Below are positions 29,253 through 40,538 of a stretch of DNA of 64,000 bases, piece by piece. Origin of the DNA: Paeniglutamicibacter sp. Y32M11 (lineage in GTDB: Bacteria; Actinomycetota; Actinomycetes; Actinomycetales; Micrococcaceae); the NCBI RefSeq assembly GCF_019285735.1, contig NZ_CP079107.1, positions 1,550,001-1,614,000 of the forward strand, read 5' to 3'. Each line of letters opens with the position of its first letter. Position 1 is the stretch's first letter. The position numbers and the translations under genes are program-made. The notes below the pieces were generated by a model. That model was not told where the DNA came from. It did not search any database and saw only the letters and a program-made list of their open reading frames with translations.

Positions 29253-29723
29253 ATGTCCGAGTCGCGAGTCGATATTGCCCTGAAAATGCTCGATCCGGAA
29301 TTACCGGTTCCGAGTTATGCGCACGAGGGTGATGCGGGAGCCGATCTGTGTGCCCGCGAGGATGTGACCCTGGCCCCCGGACAACGCGTCTTGGTTCCCA
29401 CCGGTGTGTCTCTGGCCCTTCCGCTGGGTTATGTGGGTCTTGTCCACCCGCGCTCGGGTCTGGCCACAAAGCACGGATTGACCGTGGTCAATGCGCCCGG
29501 AACCATCGATGCCGGGTACCGTGGTGAGGTGAAGGTCACGTTGTTAAACACGGATACAGACACCCCGATCGTGCTCAAGCGCGGGGACCGCATTGCCCAG
29601 CTGGTCATCCAGAGGGTCGAGCGAGCCCACTTCATCGAAGTCAACGACCTCGATGACTCAGCACGTGGTGCCGGCGGATTCGGTTCCACCGGTGGCTTTG
29701 AAGCAGCAAATACCGGCCGCTAA
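29253..29723 (+). CDS. dut: dUTP diphosphatase
   Basis: 156-residue trimeric dUTPase; hydrolyses dUTP to dUMP, limiting uracil in DNA and feeding thymidylate synthesis. All five motifs are present: [43 protein letters not shown] and the C-terminal [10 protein letters not shown] lid. The frame is open upstream, but the ATG at 29253 begins the family homology. The ribosome site is weak (CTGGAG 11 bases upstream). It heads a same-strand run dut-DUF3710-OB-DUF3159. Confidence 0.96.
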   Translation: MSESRVDIALKMLDPELPVPSYAHEGDAGADLCAREDVTLAPGQRVLVPTGVSLALPLGYVGLVHPRSGLATKHGLTVVNAPGTIDAGYRGEVKVTLLNTDTDTPIVLKRGDRIAQLVIQRVERAHFIEVNDLDDSARGAGGFGSTGGFEAANTGR

Positions 29724-29773
29724 CATCAGGCCCCACGAAATCTCACGGTCGAAATAGCAAGAGAGCAACTTCC

Positions 29774-30589
29774 ATGATTTTCAAGCGCAGCAAGAAGGCA
29801 GCCGACGTAGCGCAGCCCGAACAGACCATTGCCGAGCTCAACGCAGCCGCGGCAGATTCCACGGAAACGCCCGCGCCAGCGGTCAGCGAACCGGAGCAAT
29901 CGCCCGAGGGTACTCAAAGCCCGGCACCGGCCAAGACAGCGGTGGTGCGGGATACCAGCGAGGGTCCGTTTGATGGGGACGACTTTGAGGACAGCGAGGG
30001 CTACCTGGATTTGGGTGCCTTGCTCATCAAGCCGGTTCCCGGGCTCCAGCTTCGCCTCGAGGTGGAGGAGTCGACGCAGCGCGTGATCGCCGTGGCCATG
30101 GAAATTGGTGGCTCACGCATGCAGCTGCAGGTCTTCGCTGCCCCCAAATCCGATGAGCTCTGGCCGGGGATCTCCGCGCAGATCGCCAGCGGCATTGCCG
30201 ATCAGGGTGGGGAAACGGAAACTGTCGAGGGACGCTTCGGCAAAGAATTGCTGGCCCGCGTACCGCAGCAGGCTCCGGACGGGACCCACGGCCACGTGGT
30301 ACTGCGCTTCCTGGGCATCGATGGTCCGCGCTGGTTCCTGCGTGCCGTCATCGGTGGCACCGCGCTGACGGACATGGCCGAATCCAAAACCATGGAGGAC
30401 GCGCTGGCGCAGGTCGTGGTGGTGCGTGGCTCCACCCCGATGCCGCCGACCGAGCTGCTTCCCCTTTCGGTACCCGCAGGTGCCTCCGCTTCTCCACATA
30501 CGCATCCGGTCGCCGCGGAGGAACCGGAAATCACGGTTCCCGACACCAAACGACCCGAACGTGGTCCGGAAGCCACTCAAATCGGCTGA
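29774..30589 (+). CDS. DUF3710 family protein
   Basis: 271 residues. The first 60 are Ala/Pro/Glu-rich and probably disordered; the DUF3710 domain follows (about 70-235: DLGALLIKPVPGLQLRLEVE, GPRWFLRAVIGGTAL). It is restricted to actinobacteria and next to dut (Rv2696c in M. tuberculosis as I recall). Function unknown. ATG start with GAGAG upstream; 50 bp after dut and 3 bp before the OB-fold gene. Confidence 0.85.
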   Translation: MIFKRSKKAADVAQPEQTIAELNAAAADSTETPAPAVSEPEQSPEGTQSPAPAKTAVVRDTSEGPFDGDDFEDSEGYLDLGALLIKPVPGLQLRLEVEESTQRVIAVAMEIGGSRMQLQVFAAPKSDELWPGISAQIASGIADQGGETETVEGRFGKELLARVPQQAPDGTHGHVVLRFLGIDGPRWFLRAVIGGTALTDMAESKTMEDALAQVVVVRGSTPMPPTELLPLSVPAGASASPHTHPVAAEEPEITVPDTKRPERGPEATQIG

Positions 30590-30592
30590 TTC

Positions 30593-30994
30593 GTGCCCAA
30601 AGACAAGGTAGCGAAGGCCAAAACGCTCAAGACAAGGCCGCCGGTACCGGCAGCTGTGACCGCGACGCCCACGGCCGTGACACGGCTTGATACGCTGGCC
30701 GAATTGCCCGTTCGTGGACGGGTGATTCACAGCGGCTACGTGGAATCCATGACGATTCAGCCGCAACAACAGGCACCGAGTTTTTCGGTGACCATTGTTG
30801 ACCGCCCGGCGCCCCCCGGCGGCCGCCGCAGCGCGGTGGTGCACCTGCGGTTGATCTTTGTGGGTCAGCGCCGGGTCCCGGGGCTGGTGGCGGGTTCTCG
30901 GCTCAGCTATGAGGGCATGGTTGCTCCGCTGGATTCGGTGCCCACCATCTTTAACCCGCGATATGAGATCTTGCCCGCGCACGAGAAGCACTAG
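30593..30994 (+). CDS. OB-fold-like small protein
   Basis: 133 residues with a basic, Ala-rich first 25 residues, then a compact beta domain (RGRVIHSGYVESMTIQP, RRSAVVHLRLIFVGQRRVPG, GSRLSYEGMVAP) of the OB-fold type found next to the DUF3710 gene in actinobacteria. Nucleic-acid binding is suggested by the fold only. The GTG start lies 3 bp after the previous stop, implying coupling. Confidence 0.7.
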   Translation: MPKDKVAKAKTLKTRPPVPAAVTATPTAVTRLDTLAELPVRGRVIHSGYVESMTIQPQQQAPSFSVTIVDRPAPPGGRRSAVVHLRLIFVGQRRVPGLVAGSRLSYEGMVAPLDSVPTIFNPRYEILPAHEKH

Positions 30995-31041
30995 CCCGCC
31001 TCGTAGCCCCATTTCCCTGACCCCACAAGGAATTCACCTTC

Positions 31042-31743
31042 ATGAGCAGCAATACCGAGAACATCCCGGAACCCGGGGAAAACGGTCCCGACGCCGAAGA
31101 AGTGGCCCGACGCATTGGTGCCAACGCCGGCATTGAACGGCGTGAGGACGGACAGATCGACGTGCTCAAGACCATTGGTGGGGTGCGTGGGCTGGCCGAG
31201 TCACTGCTGCCAGGCATGGTTTTCCTCATCATTTTCACCATTGGGCAACAGCTGAACACCGCACTGATCGCATCGGTGGCCGTGGCGCTGATCTTCACCA
31301 TTATTCGTCTGGTACGCCGCGGAAACTTGACGCAGGCGCTCTCGGGACTCGCCGGCGTGGCCATCTGTGCGATCTTCTCGCGGGCCACCGGTGAAGCCAA
31401 GGACTATTACGTCCCCGGTTTCTACACGAATCTGGCCTATGGCGCGGCACTGATCATTTCGGTCCTGGTGAAGTGGCCGGTGATGGGCGTGATTTTCGGA
31501 TTTATCCGCTCGGAGAACACCTCATGGCGTGCGCAGAAATTGCGCGCACGCCAATACGCCTGGGCAACCTGGATTGTGGTTGCGGTCTTTGCCGCGCGTC
31601 TTGCGGTTCAGGTGCCGCTCTACTTTGCCGATAATGTTCCGGCACTGGGAGCCGCACGGCTGGCCATGGGTGTACCGCTCTACGCCGCCGGTTTATGGGT
31701 GGCCTGGATGATTTCGCGTCCGACCACCCAGCTAGCTGACTAA
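31042..31743 (+). CDS. DUF3159 membrane protein
   Basis: 233 residues. A hydrophilic N-terminus of about 45 residues with GGVRGLAESLLPG, then six hydrophobic segments. The motif GFYTNLAYGAALIISVLVKWP is typical of DUF3159, an actinobacterial membrane family of unknown function. ATG start with AAGGAA upstream. Its stop overlaps the convergent trkB stop by a few bases. Confidence 0.85.
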   Translation: MSSNTENIPEPGENGPDAEEVARRIGANAGIERREDGQIDVLKTIGGVRGLAESLLPGMVFLIIFTIGQQLNTALIASVAVALIFTIIRLVRRGNLTQALSGLAGVAICAIFSRATGEAKDYYVPGFYTNLAYGAALIISVLVKWPVMGVIFGFIRSENTSWRAQKLRARQYAWATWIVVAVFAARLAVQVPLYFADNVPALGAARLAMGVPLYAAGLWVAWMISRPTTQLAD

Positions 31744-32411
31744 GACTCCTCGGGGGAGTTGCGCAGCACCGTGCGCAACTCATCCTCGGCCAGGATCGTG
31801 GTGACGAAGAAGAGTTCGTCTCCGCCTTCGATCACGTCATCCGGACTCGGGGCCAGCGGAATGTCATCGCGCAGGATCGCCACCACCGTGGCATCACTGG
31901 GCCACGGCACCGAACCGATGGTGCGTCCAATCATCGGTGAATCGTGGGGAACGGTGAATTCCACCATCGACACGACCCCTGACTGCAGGGTCATCAGCCG
32001 CACCAGATCCCCGATTTCCACGGCTTCCTCCACCAACGCCGTCATCAGCCGGGGGGTGCTCACGGCAACATCCACGCCCCAGGCGTCGTCAAACATCCAG
32101 TCGTTTTTTGGATTGTTAACGCGTCCCACGGTGCGTCCGACACCAAATTCGCTCTTGGCCAGCAGGGAAACTACCAGGTTGACCTTGTCGTCGCCGGTGG
32201 CGGATACCACCACGTCGACCTCGTCGAGCTTGGCTTCCTTGAGCACCGAAAGCTCGCAGGCATCGCCAAAGAGCCAACGAGCTCCTTGGACCCCTGCGCG
32301 CGAGACGACCTCGGGCTTTTCATCAATCAAAAGCACCTCGTGCCCGTGGGATATTAGTTCCTTGGCAATGGAGGAACCCACTGATCCTGCGCCGGCAATC
32401 ATGACCTTCAT
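31740..32411 (-). CDS. trkB: TrkA-type RCK potassium-regulatory protein (CeoC/TrkB-like)
   Basis: 223-residue cytosolic gating subunit: RCK_N Rossmann domain with GAGSVGSSIA and acidic end of strand 2 (LLIDEKPE), then RCK_C (about 140-220). Family role: NAD(H)/ATP-dependent control of a membrane potassium path. It overlaps trkA in TAATG, so both are translated from one message. No TrkH/TrkG channel gene is in the window; the KimA-like permease is divergent. Confidence 0.88.
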   Translation of the reverse strand: MKVMIAGAGSVGSSIAKELISHGHEVLLIDEKPEVVSRAGVQGARWLFGDACELSVLKEAKLDEVDVVVSATGDDKVNLVVSLLAKSEFGVGRTVGRVNNPKNDWMFDDAWGVDVAVSTPRLMTALVEEAVEIGDLVRLMTLQSGVVSMVEFTVPHDSPMIGRTIGSVPWPSDATVVAILRDDIPLAPSPDDVIEGGDELFFVTTILAEDELRTVLRNSPEES

Positions 32412-33094
32412 TACGAGTTCTGCTCCGTGCTTGTGATGGGTGCCTTGGAGAGGACCTTTTCAATGTCCTTGCCGGCGTTGATGGGCATCATGGCGTGGAC
32501 GATATCGCCTTGTTGCAGCCGCATCCCGGGCACCGGCAAAACACCCTCGCCGAAACGCGAGAGGTAGGCGATGCGGATGGGGGCAACTGCCTCAAGATCC
32601 TCCAGGGCGTATCCTGCCCAGTCGTCGTGGACATTGATCTCACCTAGAATCAGTCGGCCGGAGGCCTCCCGGAAATCGCCGCTGAGCGAATGTTCCGGAA
32701 GGATGCGGCGCAGGACCTGATCCGAACTCCAGCGCACGGCCGCCACGGTGGGGATGCCCAGACGCTGGTAGATTTCCGCACGTCCCGGGTCATAGATTCG
32801 GGCCACCACATGCGGAACGTGGTACGTCTCGCGGGCCACCCGAGTGGCAAGAATATTGGAGTTATCGCCACTGGAAACCGCGGCGAAGGCGTAGGCCTCG
32901 GAGATCTTGGCCCGTTCCAGGGTGTCGCGGTCAAAGCCGACGCCGGAGACCTTGAGCCCGGTAAAGCCGCGGCGCAGTCGTCTAAAGGCCCGATCGTCCT
33001 GATCAATGATCGCTACCGAGTGTCCGGCATCGTCTAATGTGTGGGCGAGGGTCACCCCGACGCGGCCGCAACCCATGATGACGAAGTGCGCCAT
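32411..33094 (-). CDS. trkA: TrkA-type RCK potassium-regulatory protein (CeoB/TrkA-like)
   Basis: 227 residues: RCK_N with GCGRVGVTLA and IIDQDDRAF; SSGDNSNILATRVAR is typical. RCK_C follows (about 140-220). ATG at 33094 is chosen over the extended frame because AAAGGATGG precedes it. First gene of a two-gene unit with trkB. Its start is 160 bp from the divergent KimA-like gene. Confidence 0.9.
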   Translation of the reverse strand: MAHFVIMGCGRVGVTLAHTLDDAGHSVAIIDQDDRAFRRLRRGFTGLKVSGVGFDRDTLERAKISEAYAFAAVSSGDNSNILATRVARETYHVPHVVARIYDPGRAEIYQRLGIPTVAAVRWSSDQVLRRILPEHSLSGDFREASGRLILGEINVHDDWAGYALEDLEAVAPIRIAYLSRFGEGVLPVPGMRLQQGDIVHAMMPINAGKDIEKVLSKAPITSTEQNS

Positions 33095-33241
33095 GATCCA
33101 TCCTTTAATCCCACACAAGGTGTCGCAGCGGTGGTGCGCGGCACTCTTCGGCCACCAGTGTTTCACGTTTTGTGGCCCCGATGCGGGATTGTTCACGTCC
33201 GTGCGAACGGTGTGGTGTATGACAGGGGGAGCAAAGGCGAC

Positions 33242-33247
33242 TAGCTT
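33242..33247 (+). promoter_or_regulatory. -10 box TAGCTT, leaderless type
   Basis: TAGCTT, 6 bases, then the GTG of the KimA-like gene at 33254. No ribosome site is visible. Confidence 0.5.
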
Positions 33248-33253
33248 TGGATC

Positions 33254-35263
33254 GTGCTTTCATTCCTAGACGCGCTGAAACGAATTCTGGTGGGTCGCCC
33301 CTTCAGAACCGAACGGCTGAAACAGGCTCCGCTGCGTAAGCGCCTTGCGCTGCCCATTTTCTCCGCCTCCGCGCTCTCTTCCATCGCCTACGCCCCCGAC
33401 GAGGTGATGCTGACCCTGGCGCTGGCCGGTTCCGCTGCCATGTCCTTCTCACCCTCGGTGGGCCTGGCCATCATGGTCGTCCTGCTGGTGATCATTGCCT
33501 CCTACCGGCAATCGGTGAAGGCCTACCCCTCCGGTGGTGGCGACTATCAGATCGCCTCGGTGAACCTGGGCCCGCGGGCCGGTACCACCGTTGCCGCCGC
33601 GTTGCTGGTGGACTTTGTGTTGACGGTGGCCGTATCAATTTCCTCGGCATCGCACTACGTCATCGCCGCTTTCCCCGCGCTGGCAGGTCACCAGGCGTGG
33701 GTTGCCACCGCCGGAGTGGTGATCCTCACCGTGCTGAACTTACGTGGCAGCGGCCGCTCCAAGCTGGGTGCTGCGGCACCGGTCTATCTGTTCATTGGCG
33801 TGGTGCTGGTGATGCTGGCCCTTGGTGGGCTCTATGCGGCCACCGGTTCGCTGGGCACCTCGCCCAGTGCCGGATTCGCCGTGGTGCCGGATCCGGATTA
33901 CCCACATGGCCTGACCGGGCTGGCCGGGGTATTGCTGGTACTGCGCGCGTTCTCCACCGGATCTGCCGCGCTGACCGGTGTTGAGGTCCCGATTTCAAAC
34001 GTCCACATCCTCGCCGCCCCCAAGGCCCGCAACGCTGCCAAGGTCTTGGCGCTACTGGGCCTCTTTGCCGCCATCCTGACTCTGGGCACCATGTACCTGG
34101 CCCGTGCGGTCAAGGTGAACGTGGTGGAAGACCCCGCGCAGGACCTGTTGCTGAACGGCGGACCGATCCCCGCCGACTACATCCAAAACCCGGTCCTGGG
34201 GCAGCTGGCCGAGGCGATTTTTGGTGGCGCGTCGTTGGGCTTCTACCTGGTGCTGGCGTTGACCGTTGCGGTGCTGCTGATGGCCGCGCACACCTCGTTT
34301 AATTCCTTCCCCAACCTGGCCTCGCATCTGGCCACCGATGGCTACCTGCCGCGCCAATTGCGCACGCGTGGGGACCGCCTCGGATTCTCCAATGGCATCC
34401 TCTCGCTGTCCATCGCCGCGATCGTGCTGATCTGGCTCTTTAACGCAGATGTTCCCACCCTGATTCAGCTGTACGTGGTGGGTGTTTTTGTCTCCTTTAC
34501 GCTGAGCCAATTGGGCATGATCAAGCACTGGGGCAGGGAATTGGCCCAGACCCCGGACAAGCGAGTTCGCGCGCGCATTCACCGCTCCCGGATGTTGAAT
34601 ATCGCCGGTTTCCTCATGACGGCAGCGGTTCTGGTGATTGTGCTGGGAACCCGATTGATCCACGGAGCCTGGCTCGCGGTGTTGGGCATCGCGGTGCTCT
34701 TCATCCTGATGGACGCGCTGCACCGCCACTACGTCGATGTAGATGAGGAACTGGCCATCGACGAACGCGACTCCGCCACTGCCCTCCCGGCCCGGGTCCA
34801 TGCCCTGGTCTTGGTTTCCAGTGTGCGTAAGCCGGTGCTGCGCGCGCTGTCCTTCGCCCGCGCATCGCGTCCCTCAAAGATCGATGCGATAGTGGTGGAT
34901 GCGGACTCCGAACAGACCGAGGCCACACTGGCCAAATGGGCGGAACTGGGAATTCCGGTGCCGATCACTGTGCTCGCTTCCCCGTACCGGGAGATTTCCG
35001 CGCCGCTGATTGAGCACATTCGCTCCATCAAACGTGACTCACCCCGCGACCTGGTGGTTGTCTACATTCCCGAGTATGTGGTGGGCCGCTGGTGGGAACA
35101 GCTGGTCCACAACCAAACCGCCATGCGCATCAAAAACCGCCTGCATTACGAGCCCGGGGTCGTGGTGGCCTCCGTGCCATGGCGACTTGCCTCATCGGAT
35201 TCCTCGATGAGCTTGGGCCCCCTGAACTCCACTCCGATTTCCAATCCGAAAGACAAGCCATGA
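33254..35263 (+). CDS. KimA-like (KUP superfamily / APC-fold) potassium transporter
   Basis: 669 residues: about 12 membrane segments (33-495) and a cytosolic universal-stress-like tail (about 515-650). It matches Bacillus subtilis KimA, as I remember it, along its whole length: ALSSIAY, LLVDFVLTVAVSIS, AFPAL, LRAFSTGSAALTGVE, RGDRLGFSNGI, VGVFVSFTLSQLGM and, at the end, HNQTAM and VASVPWRL. KimA is a high-affinity proton-coupled K+ importer. In a gap-free N-terminal alignment KimA Tyr43 and Asp117 are Tyr46 and Asp120, but Asp36 is Ser39. It is usually annotated only as APC permease. The ATGA overlap with the next gene suggests co-translation. Confidence 0.8.
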   Translation: MLSFLDALKRILVGRPFRTERLKQAPLRKRLALPIFSASALSSIAYAPDEVMLTLALAGSAAMSFSPSVGLAIMVVLLVIIASYRQSVKAYPSGGGDYQIASVNLGPRAGTTVAAALLVDFVLTVAVSISSASHYVIAAFPALAGHQAWVATAGVVILTVLNLRGSGRSKLGAAAPVYLFIGVVLVMLALGGLYAATGSLGTSPSAGFAVVPDPDYPHGLTGLAGVLLVLRAFSTGSAALTGVEVPISNVHILAAPKARNAAKVLALLGLFAAILTLGTMYLARAVKVNVVEDPAQDLLLNGGPIPADYIQNPVLGQLAEAIFGGASLGFYLVLALTVAVLLMAAHTSFNSFPNLASHLATDGYLPRQLRTRGDRLGFSNGILSLSIAAIVLIWLFNADVPTLIQLYVVGVFVSFTLSQLGMIKHWGRELAQTPDKRVRARIHRSRMLNIAGFLMTAAVLVIVLGTRLIHGAWLAVLGIAVLFILMDALHRHYVDVDEELAIDERDSATALPARVHALVLVSSVRKPVLRALSFARASRPSKIDAIVVDADSEQTEATLAKWAELGIPVPITVLASPYREISAPLIEHIRSIKRDSPRDLVVVYIPEYVVGRWWEQLVHNQTAMRIKNRLHYEPGVVVASVPWRLASSDSSMSLGPLNSTPISNPKDKP

Positions 35264-36612
35264 GCACGCAAGAAAATATCCTGAAGGTGCGCCTCGAAGC
35301 GCCAGCCCACGGCGGACACACCGTCGCCCGCCACGAGGGCCGGGTGATCTTCGTCCGTCACGGAATTCCCGGCGAGCTGGTATCCATTGCCGTGCAGGAT
35401 GATGGTGAAAAGGCCCGCTTTTGGCGTGGCGACGTTGTTGAGGTCCATGAGGCATCCGAGCACCGGGTGACACATTTCTGGACGCAGGCAGATTCCCTGC
35501 TGGCAGCCGCCCGCGGTGTACTCCCGGTGGGTGGAGCCGAATTTGGGCACATCAGCCTCGAGGCTCAGCGCGAGATCAAGGGCCAGATCTTCCTGGAACA
35601 GATGGCGCGACTGGGGAAGATTGACGCGACCAAGCACGGCTTCACCGGTGTTGTGGCACCGGAGGGTGAATCCGCCGACGCCCTGGGCTGGCGCACCCGA
35701 ACCGCATTTGTGGTCGACGAGAAGGGCCGCCTGGCCATGAGCGCCTTCCGCTCCAATGACCTGGTGCCGATCAAGGAGATGCCGCTGGCGCACCCGAAGA
35801 TCAACGAGCTGAAGCTGTGGGACCTACCGTTGGCTGGGATCAGCCGCATCGAGGTGGCAGTGGGATCCGGTGACGACGCCGGGGTGCTGGTGCTGTTCAT
35901 CGAGGACGGTACCGTGGCCGGAGCCGCGGGTCGCGCCGCCAAGCGCCTTCCCGAGGGCACCAGTGCCGCGGCGCTGACTCAGGTCGGAGGATCGGCCTCC
36001 GATGGACGTGGTGCGCTGCAGCGATTGCGCGGTCGGACCTGGCTCTCGGAATCCGTGGCCGGGCATGATTACCGCGTCACCGGTGAGGGCTTTTGGCAGA
36101 TCCACCGCCTGGCCCCCGCCACACTCATCGAGCGCGTGATGAGCCAGCTGGCTCCGAGTTATGGCACACGCATCGCCGACCTGTACGCCGGTGCAGGTCT
36201 CTTTAGCGCCCCGTTGGCCAAGGCCGTGGGCGATGACGGCATGCTGCTCTCCATCGAGGGGGCACCGGGCACCAGCAAGGATGCGCTGAAGAACTTGCGC
36301 GAATTCCCGCAGGCCATCATCTCGCAGGGGCGTGTTGAAAAGACGCTGTCCCGTGAATTGAATACGCGCAAGGCCAAGCTGGATTCGATCGTGCTTGATC
36401 CGCCGCGCACCGGCGCCGGTAAGGCAGCGGTCTCGGCGATGGTTCGTTCGGGTGCCAAGAAGATCTCCTACGTTTCCTGCGATCCTGCATCATTTGCCCG
36501 TGACACGGCAGATCTGATGTCCGCTGGATTCCGTCTGGAAGCGGTTGATGTCATCGACCTGTATCCGCACACACACCACATGGAAACCGTGGGACTGTTT
36601 GTTCGCCACTAA
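35260..36612 (+). CDS. Class I SAM-dependent RNA methyltransferase (TrmA/RlmC/RlmD type)
   Basis: 450-residue m5U-type RNA methyltransferase: N-terminal TRAM-like beta domain (about 5-60), then SAM-binding domain with DLYAGAGLFSAPLA, VLDPPRTGAG and the catalytic cysteine in SYVSCDPASFARD. Which RNA it methylates cannot be read from the sequence. The classical cluster of four iron-sulfur cysteines of RlmD is not apparent. ATG overlaps the preceding stop (ATGA). Ortholog of Rv2689c by position. Confidence 0.88.
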   Translation: MSTQENILKVRLEAPAHGGHTVARHEGRVIFVRHGIPGELVSIAVQDDGEKARFWRGDVVEVHEASEHRVTHFWTQADSLLAAARGVLPVGGAEFGHISLEAQREIKGQIFLEQMARLGKIDATKHGFTGVVAPEGESADALGWRTRTAFVVDEKGRLAMSAFRSNDLVPIKEMPLAHPKINELKLWDLPLAGISRIEVAVGSGDDAGVLVLFIEDGTVAGAAGRAAKRLPEGTSAAALTQVGGSASDGRGALQRLRGRTWLSESVAGHDYRVTGEGFWQIHRLAPATLIERVMSQLAPSYGTRIADLYAGAGLFSAPLAKAVGDDGMLLSIEGAPGTSKDALKNLREFPQAIISQGRVEKTLSRELNTRKAKLDSIVLDPPRTGAGKAAVSAMVRSGAKKISYVSCDPASFARDTADLMSAGFRLEAVDVIDLYPHTHHMETVGLFVRH

Positions 36613-36676
36613 GCGATGATGTGACTCCTTTCAGCCAGAAAATGTCGGGTTGGCGGGGTTTTGCGGGCGGCGGGGG

Positions 36677-36689
36677 ATAGACTGTCTAT
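36677..36689. promoter_or_regulatory. Short palindrome and candidate -10 of acnA
   Basis: ATAGACTGTCTAT, two 6-bp arms around one T. It contains TAGACT, a TANNNT -10 box, about 110 bp before the acnA start. A regulator dimer bound here would cover the -10. Confidence 0.4.
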
Positions 36690-36719
36690 AGCTCTGCCGC
36701 AGTAAAACACAGGTGAACT

Positions 36720-36739
36720 CAGTTAGGATCGCCTAACTG
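36720..36739. promoter_or_regulatory. Candidate operator in the acnA leader
   Basis: CAGTTAGGATCGCCTAACTG: perfect 8-bp arms with 4 central bases. In the overlapping register 36723-36741 it matches 14 of 19 positions of the DtxR/IdeR consensus TTAGGTTAGSCTAACCTAA. It lies 52 bp upstream of the acnA start and downstream of the candidate -10. Confidence 0.5.
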
Positions 36740-36791
36740 GATTTCCGTGTGGGCGTGCAACGAAGATGTAATTCCGGCGAGAGGAGTCCCC

Positions 36792-39497
<2,706 letters not shown>

Positions 39498-39520
39498 TGA
39501 GCTAGCGTTTGATCCACGCT

Positions 39521-39576
39521 CGCGAGGGTGGGTTCAATGAGGAATACTCCTCATTGAATCCACCCTCGCGGCTTTT
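39521..39576 (+). terminator. acnA terminator
   Basis: 23-position stem with one mismatch (39521-39543 with 39548-39570), four-base loop, followed by GCTTTT. The strongest hairpin after a plus-strand gene here. Confidence 0.9.
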
Positions 39577-39632
39577 AATGCGACCTGGTTGATAGTCTCG
39601 AGCACAAGACCAGGCGGACGGAGGGAACGAAG

Positions 39633-40538
39633 ATGAATGTGCATAACAACACCCCGGGAACCTTCGCCGCACTGAGCAGCGACGAAGCTGGGCGCTGGCT
39701 CCACGCGCGACTGGCAACCAGCTTTGGTGCCCCAAATACCTTCGTTCCCCGAGGCTTCGAGGCCTACGCACGCATCTTGCACCCCATCCTTCGAGATCGG
39801 CCGAAGGCGCCTGAAACCTGGGAGACGGTGTTGACTTCAGAAACTCCCGCCATGGAAGACGAGCTGGTCTCCTGGGCCACCGTCGCGGCCGTGCAGGGAA
39901 AACGGGTCGAGAGATATTCTCACGGAGCCGAGCTGGTGCCGCCCGTTGGGATTGATCCGTCCAAGCCCTGGGTGGATGCGCAAGGATGGCGCTACGGCGA
40001 AACCGAAGAAGGTTTCCTCGACGCGCATACCCTGGCACGTGTGGCTGTCATTTTGTCCCGCCACACCAGCACCCCGGCAAATGGGGTTGCCGCGTTGTGG
40101 GAGGGCTGGGGATCGGGAAACTCGGTGCGCTACTCTTCGTCCAAAGCCCGGAATGTACTGAACACCATTCGATGGCTCACCGAGGGAGTCCGCGCCAAGG
40201 CGCACCCTGCACAATCGCTGGCACCCCCTGGGCGGCTCGAACTCCCCGGCCGCACCCACCGGCTATATTCGGCGGGAATCACCGAATTCACAGATCCCGA
40301 GTGGCCGAGCCGTGCGCCGTGGGCCGACGCTGAGGGCGATGCACACTCGCCAAATATTCTGTGGCCAGCCGACCGCGCCTGGGTACTGGTGACCGAGGTT
40401 GACTACGACTCAACGATTGTCGGCGGCAGCCGGGCGCTCATGGGCGCATTGCTGGCGTCCCCGGGGGTTGAAGCACTGGAGGTGGGGGAAGACATTGAAG
40501 AGTATTTGCTGATGGCACCCGGGGACAACGGAAACTAG
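39633..40538 (+). CDS. Conserved actinobacterial protein of unknown function
   Basis: 301-residue soluble protein, no signal peptide or membrane segment. Trp-rich; segments such as HARLATSFGAPNTFVPRGFE, WPADRAWVLVTEVDYDSTIV and GGSRALMGALLASPGVEAL resemble hypothetical proteins I recall from actinobacteria; no domain name can be given. ATG with GGAGGG 10 bases upstream. Its TAG stop shares the bases CTAG with the stop of the convergent arsC gene. Confidence 0.75.
   Translation: MNVHNNTPGTFAALSSDEAGRWLHARLATSFGAPNTFVPRGFEAYARILHPILRDRPKAPETWETVLTSETPAMEDELVSWATVAAVQGKRVERYSHGAELVPPVGIDPSKPWVDAQGWRYGETEEGFLDAHTLARVAVILSRHTSTPANGVAALWEGWGSGNSVRYSSSKARNVLNTIRWLTEGVRAKAHPAQSLAPPGRLELPGRTHRLYSAGITEFTDPEWPSRAPWADAEGDAHSPNILWPADRAWVLVTEVDYDSTIVGGSRALMGALLASPGVEALEVGEDIEEYLLMAPGDNGN

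Noticed and set aside
39502-40038. Long minus-strand ORF opposite the unknown gene at 39633
   Set aside because: Arg/Pro-rich antisense translation that runs through the acnA terminator; typical shadow of high-GC coding DNA.
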